A stretch of 64,000 nucleotides of DNA, from NCBI GenBank assembly GCA_028671895.1, contig CM053800.1:8205886-8269885 (forward strand), in the 5' to 3' direction. The notes under the pieces were generated by a model. The model made no database searches, was not told where the DNA came from, and saw only the letters and a program-made list of their open reading frames with translations. The stretch's first letter is position 1, and each line of letters begins with the position of its first letter. Positions 45,595 to 54,632 of the stretch are shown piece by piece. This stretch comes from Oenanthe sinensis. Lineage: Eukaryota; Streptophyta; Magnoliopsida; Apiales; Apiaceae. Made by a program: the position numbers and the translations under genes.

Positions 45595-46329
45595 TTTATT
45601 CACCTATCAAATTATAAACAATTTTCTAAAAAAATAAATTTAAATAATTTTAAAATAAACTTATATCTTGTAAACTGCATCCAACAAAATTACAGACTCT
45701 TATATTCTAATTATAATTCTTCAATATCACCCAACTTGTTTTTAAAATAACTCGTTTTTATACTTGAATCATTAATTTATTATATAAAATTCGAGTTAGG
45801 ACTACCAAAAATATTTAATTAATTTAAATTATCAAATTATCCAATATTAATTTATTTATTATATAAAATTTGAGCAGGGAGTAAATAATTTTCAAATAAT
45901 CTTATTTTGCAAACTGTATCCTGCAAAACTACATACTTTTATATTCTAATTACAATTCCCCAATTTCACCCAACTGCTTCCTAGAACAACTCCATTCTTT
46001 GCTTGAATTATTTAATTTATTATATAAATTTCGAGTCGGGACTACAAAAAATTATTAATTAATATAGATTATCAAATTATCGTATATTAATTTATTTATT
46101 ATGTAAAATTCGAGCCGGGAATAAATAATTTTAAGATAATCTTATTTTGGAAACTGTATGTTGCAAAACTACATACTCTAATATTCTAATTATAATTCCT
46201 CAATTGCAGTCAACATCGTCCCAGCACAACTCCATTTTTTACTTGAATTATTAATTTATTATATAAAATTCGTGTCAGGACTACCAAAATGTATTAATTA
46301 ATTTGGATTATCAATTTATCGAATATTAG
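45595..46329. repeat. Tandem repeat, unit about 240 bp, three copies
   Basis: The phrase AAACTGTATCCTGCAAAACT followed by TTATATTCTAATTAYAATTC recurs at about 45670, 45911 and 46151. ATTAATTTATTATATAAAATTCGAG blocks recur at matching intervals, giving a period of 240-241 bp. Copies are diverged. There are no coding frames. Confidence 0.8.
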
Positions 46330-46585
46330 TGTTTCCCAGATAAATAATCTATTATAGAAGGGGGGTTGAATATAATAGAACCAAATAATCGACCCAAGTA
46401 TAAAAGATGAACTTTTTTGTATTAATAATAAATTGTGTACAAAACTCTCTAAAGAAATTCACTATTCTTAAGAGCTGCTAGGTTATGAGAATAATATTTC
46501 TTGAAAATTATTTTTAATGTTAACCTACTTCTGTGTTTATATAGTGGCACAATTACAAATTCAATTACAAAACAGATAATGAAAG
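46330..46585 (-). repeat. Partial S1-family LTR, split by C3
   Basis: This is the reverse complement of the 3' half of the S1 LTR: it starts TGTTTCCCAGATAAAT, with GGGGGGTTGAATATAATAG, then the TTAAGAGCTGCTAGGTTATGAG block and CTGTGTTTATATAG. Similarity stops at 46585, where the C3 LTR begins. The missing part should lie beyond the window, after the C3 3' LTR. Confidence 0.82.
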
Positions 46586-48150
46586 TGTTTGTCCTAAATC
46601 CAATCATGTATGATGAGTTAGGAAGAACTTTCTTGTATTCTTATTTGATTTCATTAATATTAATAAAAGACTTATTTGTTTTATTACGGGCTTTATCTGT
46701 TTAAAGTGTCTTAAATAAGATGTTCCATAGTTTAGAGTGAAGTTTCTAGAATTATAATGAGATTATAATAGTGAGATCTAGAAGATGATGACTCTTGACT
46801 TAAACAGTTCCTGATCATAGGATAACTAATTGGAAGTTAGTGAATCCGCAAAGATTGGTACATACTATGCTTGCTCCTTTAAGGAGGATGTCTGTTCTCA
46901 TAGGCATTTGTGTGGTGACACTATAGCTAGTATGTAGGTGCTTATTAAGGAATAAGTTCACTGAACGTGACTCGATAAATTGAACAACTAATGGAGTTTA
47001 CTCATGTGTCAATAGTTGTTCACTAAGTGATAGTTGTGCAAGTATCCTTAGACTTGAGATCGTTAAAGTTATCTTGTATATAATGAACTATATTTTGGTT
47101 TAGTCCTTAGTCTCAAGGACATCCATTAGGTCTATTCCGGGCATAGGGATTTGTGTATGAAGATAGTTAACGTCAATAGAGGATCCACCCCTTCCAGTAT
47201 GGGAAGAGAATATCCTATGTTATTCTTAGTATGCGAGTTCTGGAATCTCTGGCCAGAGTGAATGAAATTAGAAAGGAGTTTCTAATTTTAATATATGAAC
47301 GTTGCACTATGAATAAGAAAACATATGATTAAATTTAATAGGCTTGACACGAGTTCCATGCCTTGTATTTAATCGGGATATTGTAGGGTGGAAGGAATTG
47401 ATTGTGCGGTAACTAGTCACTGACAGGTTCTTGGCAGTGAATTAATATTATCCGGATAGTCGCGATATGTTGAGAAGCATCACTCATGATGTAGAATAAA
47501 TACAATTAATCAGTTAATTATATTTAATGAATTATTAGAATTCATATAAATAATAAATAAAAGGTTTATTATTATTTATTTCTACTACCGGCTTAATATT
47601 GAACCTACATGGTCACACCATAAAAGAATATTTTCTTTGATGAAAAGATTTAAATTATGAGAGAGAGAATTATTTTCTAAATAGTTTAGAAAAAGGAAAT
47701 GATGATTAAAATAGTTTTAATTATTATTAAAGCATTTTATAAAATATGGGGTTTAATATAATAATATATATTGATATATTATTTATGGAAAAACCCTAGG
47801 ATAGTCCTATAAATAGAATGAGATGCTTCATTCTAGAGTTGTAAACTTTTAGGGTGAACTTTTAGTTTTTGGAGAAAACACTAGCCTCCATCTCTCTCTC
47901 TCTTTTTCTCTAAAATAAGTTTTAGAAATTATTTGAAGATCTTCATCAAAGGAAGAATTCTTGGTGGATACAGGTAGAGTACTTCACACTCTGAGAAGTA
48001 GCTGCTAGGATCTCTTGTTCACACACTTGGATCGCTTTAAAGGTAAGGTTTCGATTCCATCTCGGTTTTATATGATTATATGCGATCATATATATGGTTT
48101 TACGGCAAAAATTGTAATATCACGCTTCCGTACCTCCGTAAATTCCTTCA
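46586..48150 (+). repeat. 5' LTR of C3
   Basis: TGTTTGTCCTAAATCC...AATTCCTTCA, 1,565 bp. The left border is set by the loss of S1-LTR similarity and the right border by the primer site. A TATA box (CCTATAAATAG near 47807-47817) and a (CT)n leader-like stretch (47890-47912) mark the promoter and transcript start. Confidence 0.8.
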
Positions 48151-48151
48151 A

Positions 48152-48164
48152 TGGCATCAGAGCC
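48152..48164 (+). other. Primer-binding site of C3
   Basis: TGGCATCAGAGCC, one base after the LTR, matches the initiator methionine tRNA complement with one change. Confidence 0.85.
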
Positions 48165-48675
48165 AGGTTATGCATATAGAGATTCATGTAAAAAATTTCA
48201 GATTTTTTGGAGTATGTATGGATTTATTATGATTTTTGCAAGTTTATTTAGATTTAATTATGAATTAATTCAAAATATTTTTGCATGAGATTTTGACCAC
48301 TGATCTGGATTCTACAAGTGTTATGGATCATCTGGGTATTTTTTTCATAATTTTCTGATGTATAGATTATTTGTTATGAATTTTTTAAAATTGTTTTAAT
48401 TAAAATTCATGTAATAATTATGCATGTTGAAAAATATGGATTAATATTTGCACTAGGACCCTTGGCTGATCTGGTTATTTTAATTTGCTGTTGGATATCA
48501 AAAATGATGTTTTTATGTTTTTTTATTAATTTATTAATTAATAGTTAATTAATTTATTAATATTAAAATATAAAGATATTAATAGTAGTTAATCTGCTGT
48601 TAATATATATATAAAAACGGCTATATACAGTAAAGGTAGTAACGGCTGACTAACAATTTTTCTTTTTAAAGCCCT

Positions 48676-48806
48676 TGTCACGCGCGCGTGGCGCACAGAC
48701 GAGCATAAGGGGTGTTGCGCATTCAAGGAATGCGCAACAGGGTCTGTTACGCATTTATGAAATGCGTTACAGACGGTAACGCATACGGCTCACGCGTTAC
48801 ACCAGA
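48676..48806 (+). repeat. Cluster of perfect stem-loops in the C3 leader
   Basis: CACGCGCGCGTG (48679-48690) is a perfect palindrome. GTTGCGCATTC-AAG-GAATGCGCAAC (48714-48738) has an 11-bp perfect stem and a 3-base loop. 48743-48773 forms a 14-bp stem with one mismatch and a 3-base loop (TCTGTTACGCATTT against AAATGCGTTACAGA). GTAACGC (48776-48782) pairs with GCGTTAC (48794-48800). Confidence 0.85.
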
Positions 48807-49898
48807 AAATTGGCTTTAATGGCTGTAACGTGTGTGATAAATGCGTTACCCCCCTCCTGTCCACATTAAATTTGATTTTTTGGGAGTTCCGTAACTCCGA
48901 TTTGGGCGTGCAATATATCGTTGGATTCGTTTTTCCGAGACGGATTTAATGGAGTGGTCAAATAATTTTAATATAAAAGTTTTGAATTGTCCATATTCCC
49001 TAAAGTGTTTTAAAGCATGTATTAATTGTTTTAATTTTTTTTACTATAATAAATCCATACATCATTATATCATTGTATGACATGATATTTCTTGCATGCT
49101 TACTTGTTTATTTAATTTTATATATGAGATATATGCCTAGATTTACCATGCGATGATAGATTTAGGTGAACCTAAATCAACATAAGGCGTGCTCTAGAAA
49201 ATCTAGAATATGAATCGTTTCTTGCCCTAACAATAATATTATATATACAATCATGAGATTCTTGTGTTTGCGAAACACGTAATTAAATATGAATTTTCAA
49301 TATTGAGAGAAAGGATGATTCTGTCTAAGAAAGGGGTATTAAGTGACGCCTCTTGACAATGCTCCCCCCGATCTGGGAATTATCCGATTATTGGTTTGAA
49401 ATATTTAATTTAAAAGGAAGAATCTCTTTATAATATGATTATGATTGTTAAATAATATTGTTTAATTAATAATAGTTGATAATTATTTATTTATGAAATA
49501 AATAATCAGTTAACAAATTTTATTAATTGATTAAATAAGATTTATTCGATTATAAAATAGTAAGGATGTGATCTTAATATTATTAATTATTGATTTAATT
49601 TAAGAAATTAAATTAAGGGAGATATTTATTTTCTAAAAGGGTTTAGAAATAGTATTAATAATTAAAAGAGTTTTGATTATTAATTAATTATTTGGTTAGT
49701 AATTGTAATACTTTATAGAAAACATTTAGTTAAAATTTGTGTCTATAAAATATGTGTAATTATAAACCTTATAATAAAAATCCCTCTTAATTAAAAATAA
49801 TATCAAGTAGTAATTGACCAATGACACAACGGGCTTGTGTCGGTCATAGCCTTCCAACATGATAGAAAGTAGTTCTTATTTTTGAATCATTGTCGTTT

Positions 49899-50197
49899 CG
49901 TGCTACAGCCGAGGGCTTTGATTTCGAAATAAGAAATACTTGTCTATTACATAGAGATGTATACAATGAGTTAGAATCTAGTAGTCGTTACGTGCCACAG
50001 CCGTGGGCAGTTGGAGACTGATTCAGTTGTATGAAATGTTGGGTTAGACTTGACTTAGAATATTGAGTTTGTCGTGCCACAGCCGTGACTCAATTATTCA
50101 AGAGGCTAAAGTTTTAATTAGGGAATGACATGAGATGTTATTGACAAGAGTTGTCTGCCTACTGAACATCACATGGCGTTTCGTGCTACAGCCGAGG
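49899..50197 (+). repeat. Four spaced copies of CGTGCYACAGCCGWGG
   Basis: Copies lie at 49899-49914, 49991-50006, 50073-50088 (last base A) and 50182-50197, with start-to-start distances of 92, 82 and 109 bp. Most are preceded by a GTCGTT-like word. They end 200 bp before the gag-pol ATG. Confidence 0.85.
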
Positions 50198-50398
50198 TTG
50201 TGTGATGGAATGTAGGATCCCTATTCCCACTAGCATTATGAATGCTTAATTTTTCACTTAGAGGGTTGTATAAATTAGATAAACTAGCGGGAGCCACTTA
50301 TGAATAAAGACCCGATTCATATAGTGTTTTAATAATGAAATTGATTATTTGCTAAGTGTTGTTATGTGTTTGTCATTTACAGATTTTAGATATACATC

Positions 50399-52882
50399 AT
50401 GTCTTCTGCACTATCACTACGAAGCATACTAGATGCTCACAAGTTGACTGGTCCAAACTTTGCTGATTGGCTTCGAAACCTGAGAATTGTTCTTAGGGCT
50501 GAGAAGTTGGACTATGTGCTGAACTCACCAGTACCCAATCCTCCTGCCGAAGATGCTCATGATGATGGGCATGTAACTTACAGGAAGTGGATGGATGAAG
50601 CAAATGTTGCTCAGTGCATCATGTTGGCATCTATGAACTCTGAGCTGCAAAAACAGCATGAGAACATGGATGCTCATACCATTCTCGTACACCTACAAGA
50701 GTTGTATGATGTACAAAGCAGGACTGCTCGATATGAGATATCAAGGGAGCTATTCCGTTGTAGAATGACGGAGGGATCATCTGTGAATGATCATGTGCTT
50801 AAGATAATCAATCTGATTGAGCGTCTTGGGCAACTTGGTTTTGTCATGGATGGGGAGTTGAGCCAAGACTTGGTCTTGCAATCACTCCCAGATTCGTTCT
50901 CGCAGTTTGTTGTGAACTTTCACATGAACAAATTGGATGTCAGCCTGCCTGAACTCCATAACATGTTGAAGACTGCTGAGTCGAACTTTCCCTCTAAGAA
51001 AGGTTCTGTTCTTCTGATTGGTGGTAGATCCACTTCCAAGAAAAGGAAGTGGAATCCTCCCAAGAAGAAGAAAGTAGGTGAGAAGAAGCCAGTTCCACCA
51101 AAAGCTGAAGACCCCAAAAGCAAAGCTGTTTGCTTTCACTGTAACAAGGTGGGGCACTGGAAGAGGAACTGTAAGGTTTACCTTGCAGAACTGAAGAAGA
51201 AGAAGGGTAGTGAGACTGCCGCTTCTGGCTCAGGTATGTTTATGATTGAAGTAAACATGTCACTAAATCAAATTTCTACTTGGGTATTAGATACCGCCTG
51301 TGGTTCTCACATTTGCCATTCATTGCAGGGACTAAGGGATAGTAGGACTCTTGAGGAAGAGGAGGTTATTCTGCGGATGGGCAATGGAGCAAGAGTTGCT
51401 GCTGTATCTGTAGGATTATTTGATTTACATATGCCTACGGGCAAGACTATTGTTTTAAATAATTGTTATTTTGTTCCCTCGATTATGAGGAATATTATTT
51501 CTATTCCCATGTTAGACAAGGCTGGATTTTCGTTTATTATTAAGAATAATAAATGTTCAATTCTTAGAGATAATGTTCTTTATGGTAGTGGTATTTTGAA
51601 TAATGGTCTGTATGTATGTGACGTAGAGCATAGTTTACTACAAGTTGAACATACTAATAAAAGGAAAAGGGATGATGAAAATCTCACATATTTATGGCAC
51701 TGCAAACTTGGTCATATTAGTGAAAATAGACTACGGACATTGCACAAGGAAGGGTTACTTGAACCTTTTGATTTTGAATCATATCTTACATGTGAGTCTT
51801 GTCTATTGGGAAAAATGACCAAATCTCCATTTAGTGGACATGGAGAAAGGGCTGCAAATTTGCTAGGATTGGTACACACAGATGTATGTGGACCGATGTC
51901 TACGCAAGCCATGGGTGGTTTTTCGTACTTCATTACTTTCACAGATGATCGATCTAGATTCGGATATGTGTATTTGATGAAACACAAATTTGAAGCCTTT
52001 GAAAAGTTCAAAGAATATAAGTATGAAGTAGAGAAACAAACCAAACATAGTATTAAAACCCTTCGATCAGATCGAGGTGGTGAATACTTGAATGGAGAGT
52101 TTCTAGATTATCTCAAAGAAAATGGTATAGTCTCTCAATGGACTCCTCCATATACTCCACAGTTAAATGGAGTATCAGAAAGGAGAAATCGAACTTTGTT
52201 AGACATGGTTCGATCCATAATGAGCTATGCAGATCTTCCAGTATTCCTATGGGGTTATGCATTGGAAACCTCAGCATATTTACTGAATAAGGTGCCTTCC
52301 AAATCTATTCCTCAAACTCCGTATGAGATATGGAAAGAAAGGAAACCGTGTCTTAAACACGTTAAGATATGGGGATGTCCAGCTTATGTCAAGAAAGTTG
52401 ACCCTGATAAACTGGAATCTCGATCTGTAAAATGTAGATTTGTGGGATATCCTAAAGAGACTTTAGGGTATTACTTTTACACCGATCATAGGGTGTTTGT
52501 CTCCAGACATGCTACCTTCTTGGAAAAACAGTTTATCCTTGAAGGAAACAGTGGGAGCAAAATAGAACTTAATGAAGTTCAAGAAACACAAACTACTACA
52601 GTTCAAGAGGAAACACCTGTTCAGACTGAACAACCTTCTGTGGAACAGCCCATTCGTAGGTCAGAGAGAGTGTCTCGCCAACCTGAGAGGTATTATGGCC
52701 TTGTCATTGAGAATGACAATGAGTTAACAATCGTTAATGATGACGACCCAATGACCTATAATGAAGCTATAAGTAGTATTGACTCAGAGAAATGGCTAAG
52801 TGCCATGAAATCCGAAATGGATTCTATGTATACCAACCAAGTATGGACTTTGGTTGAAGCACCCAAGGATGTGAAACCTTGA
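50399..52882 (+). CDS. C3 Gag-Pol polyprotein, truncated in RT
   Basis: The single frame starts at ATG 50399 (MSSALSLRSILD). The gag polypeptide domain occupies about residues 1-200 and a basic linker is followed by the zinc knuckle CFHCNKVGHWKRNC from C245. The protease active site reads WVLDTACGSHIC (D298), that is DTA in place of D-S/T-G, seen in some copia families. In integrase, WHCKLGHIS and CESCLLGK form the zinc-binding part, and D495, D558 and E594 the catalytic triad with 35 residues between the last two. RT begins WLSAMKSEMDSMYTNQVW and is cut at DVKP, where the S4 LTR supplies the stop at 52880-52882. The fused gag-pol with no internal stop is usual for non-Sirevirus copia elements. 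Confidence 0.92.
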   Translation: MSSALSLRSILDAHKLTGPNFADWLRNLRIVLRAEKLDYVLNSPVPNPPAEDAHDDGHVTYRKWMDEANVAQCIMLASMNSELQKQHENMDAHTILVHLQELYDVQSRTARYEISRELFRCRMTEGSSVNDHVLKIINLIERLGQLGFVMDGELSQDLVLQSLPDSFSQFVVNFHMNKLDVSLPELHNMLKTAESNFPSKKGSVLLIGGRSTSKKRKWNPPKKKKVGEKKPVPPKAEDPKSKAVCFHCNKVGHWKRNCKVYLAELKKKKGSETAASGSGMFMIEVNMSLNQISTWVLDTACGSHICHSLQGLRDSRTLEEEEVILRMGNGARVAAVSVGLFDLHMPTGKTIVLNNCYFVPSIMRNIISIPMLDKAGFSFIIKNNKCSILRDNVLYGSGILNNGLYVCDVEHSLLQVEHTNKRKRDDENLTYLWHCKLGHISENRLRTLHKEGLLEPFDFESYLTCESCLLGKMTKSPFSGHGERAANLLGLVHTDVCGPMSTQAMGGFSYFITFTDDRSRFGYVYLMKHKFEAFEKFKEYKYEVEKQTKHSIKTLRSDRGGEYLNGEFLDYLKENGIVSQWTPPYTPQLNGVSERRNRTLLDMVRSIMSYADLPVFLWGYALETSAYLLNKVPSKSIPQTPYEIWKERKPCLKHVKIWGCPAYVKKVDPDKLESRSVKCRFVGYPKETLGYYFYTDHRVFVSRHATFLEKQFILEGNSGSKIELNEVQETQTTTVQEETPVQTEQPSVEQPIRRSERVSRQPERYYGLVIENDNELTIVNDDDPMTYNEAISSIDSEKWLSAMKSEMDSMYTNQVWTLVEAPKDVKP

Positions 52883-54134
52883 AAGGCATAGGTGTACTAA
52901 CTTGTAACACTTAATTATTTTATAACTCAGCTAAGTAAAAGATAAAACAACAGCAAAACAAGAGAAACTGAAGAAGCACATGGAATCAATCAACTGAAGA
53001 AATGGTAATGATACTTGGTAACTACAAGTAACTAATTTGGTTAATCAAGGATGCATAAGTGAGAAGAAGTTCAATCTGAGTATTGCTCATGCCCTAACTT
53101 ATCTAATGGAGAATCAAATTAATGTCAAGGAAGTATCAAGAAGACCAAAGTGATTTCATGTAATGTATATCAACATCTGGATAATGCAAAGGTTAATCAA
53201 CAAATGAGAACTGACATTCAGAAGCAAGAACCCCTACAAGACTAGTCACTTATGAACCAGACCATTGCATCAAGTGTCAGGACATTGGAGGCAAGTTCAT
53301 GTCAGTAATAGAAGATCTCATTTGAATTGAGTGAGGAAAAGAAATTGAAGAAGCTAGGGAAACTTGTTCATAAAGGTTAATCCTCAATTAGTCACTAAAG
53401 AAGGTCAACATTGGATGTGTGCATATTTGCTAAGGCAAATGTCGATCCACAGCAGATCGAGATGCGGGTCGAGATTTACAAGTGAAGTAAAACACTACAA
53501 AGGCAAATCTCGATCCAGGCGATAGATCGAGATCGAGATTCTCCCAGATCGAGATCGAGATCTTCACAGATCGAGATCGAGATCTTCATAGATCGAGATC
53601 GAGATTCTCCCAGATCGAGATCGAGATTTTCACAGATCGAGATCGAGATGGGTCCAGGCGAAGATCGAGATGCGGGTAGAAATGTAACATTTAATGTTCA
53701 AGGGACAAGTGGCTTATTGTGAACGGTTGATCCAGAGTTGTTGGGAAAGTACTTTTTGTTGTCGAAGTCCTGATTGGGCCACGTACACAAAAAGGACAAG
53801 ATCAAGACTACATGACATTATAAAAGCAGCACTTTGTTTTTTATTAGAAAATAGACTTTCATCATCTCTATATTCAACGATATTTTTAAGAGGGAGCATT
53901 TACTGTAAAAACAAAAAGTGAGAGAGAGGATCAGTTGAATCTAGCTTTAATTGTTGTATTTATTGTTCAACTGATCATGATACTTTTATGAATGTTGTAG
54001 CAAATCCATCAATGAATATAATGATATATTCTTGAAATTCTGTGTCATCATTTATTACCTGCATATTGTTTATTCTCTCATAAATTTTAAACAGTTGTAT
54101 TCACCCCCCCCTCTACAACACTTTGGACCTAACA
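52880..54134 (+). repeat. 5' LTR of S4
   Basis: It runs from TGAAAGGCATAGG, directly after the broken C3 frame, to CTTTGGACCTAACA before the primer site, 1,255 bp. TATAAAAG at about 53819 is a good TATA box. It includes a 22-bp minisatellite. The left border rests on where the C3 reading frame breaks, because the second LTR is outside the window. Confidence 0.78.
53440..53680. repeat. GATCGA minisatellite in the S4 LTR
   Basis: The core at about 53525-53650 is five tandem 22-bp units built on CAGATCGAGATCGAGAT plus a variable pentamer. Looser copies lie on both sides, including the phrase AAGGCAAATCTCGATCC near 53501. Confidence 0.9.
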
Positions 54135-54135
54135 A

Positions 54136-54148
54136 TTGGTATCAAAGC
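54136..54148 (+). other. Primer-binding site of S4
   Basis: TTGGTATCAAAGC, one base after the LTR, is the initiator methionine tRNA complement with one G to A change. Confidence 0.85.
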
Positions 54149-54632
54149 TTCTGTTAAACACATCTAACAGAGATCCTATTGTGTTGTTTGAGTTGGTTCT
54201 TGAAAATCCCAGATCCATTTTTTTTCTTGAAGTTTGTGCCGAAAGTTTTTGTTTGTTTCTTCCTGGAAAAGTCATAGATCTAAAAAGTTCTAAGTAATGG
54301 TGTAAGGAATATTTGTACAAAATTCTAAAATATTGTACTTTAGAGCTTTGTGGATTTTCTTGTGGTCAAAGCTGGAATCAACTGATTGACTAAACAAAAA
54401 GGATATTTTCGAACTTCTGTCAACTAGGAAGTGGACACCTTTTTGTTTGGACTTGAAAAATTGTGGACCCTGCTACTGTTCCTGTGATTAAAACTAACTT
54501 GCTTGAATCTTAAGTGCAAAATCCGTTGGATATTAAGTGTTGGATATTTAAAGTGAGATAATTAATTTTTCAAGTAAATACAATTTATTGTAATTTGAAA
54601 AGTGTATTATCTTAATTTTAAACTTTATTAAA
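54149..54632 (+). other. S4 leader
   Basis: This is an untranslated stretch of about 480 bp between the primer site and the gag ATG. It is AT-rich and I see no repeats or strong structure. Confidence 0.6.

Larger units (their letters stand above)
48165..50398 (+). other. Long untranslated leader of C3
   Basis: This is 2.2 kb with no long ORF between the primer site and the gag-pol start. It contains a GC-rich block of consecutive stem-loops (48676-48860) and four spaced copies of a CGTGCYACAGCCGWGG motif (49899-50197). The rest is AT-rich. Candidate roles are genomic RNA packaging, dimerisation or translation control; none is shown by the sequence alone. Confidence 0.6.
46586..52879 (+). mobile_element. 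Ty1/copia element C3, 5' part, interrupted by S4
   Basis: The 5' LTR, Met-tRNA primer site, a 2.2-kb leader and a single gag-pol ORF are present. The ORF is open to residue 826 and stops where S4 begins inside the RT N-terminus. The presumed left target duplication is GAAAG (46581-46585). The remaining RT, RNase H and 3' LTR should follow S4 outside the window. Its ORF is uninterrupted up to the break, so C3 was probably competent when S4 landed. Confidence 0.88.

Noticed and set aside
50882..52048. Several minus-strand frames in C3 pol, and similar ones under S4 gag and pol
   Set aside because: Each lies antisense to a long well-supported coding frame and has no independent evidence.
53440..53680. 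Regularly repeated units resembling a CRISPR array
   Set aside because: Units are contiguous 22-bp minisatellite copies with no unique spacers, in a plant LTR. The four-copy motif at 49899-50197 was rejected as CRISPR for the same reason (short motif, irregular spacing, eukaryotic context).
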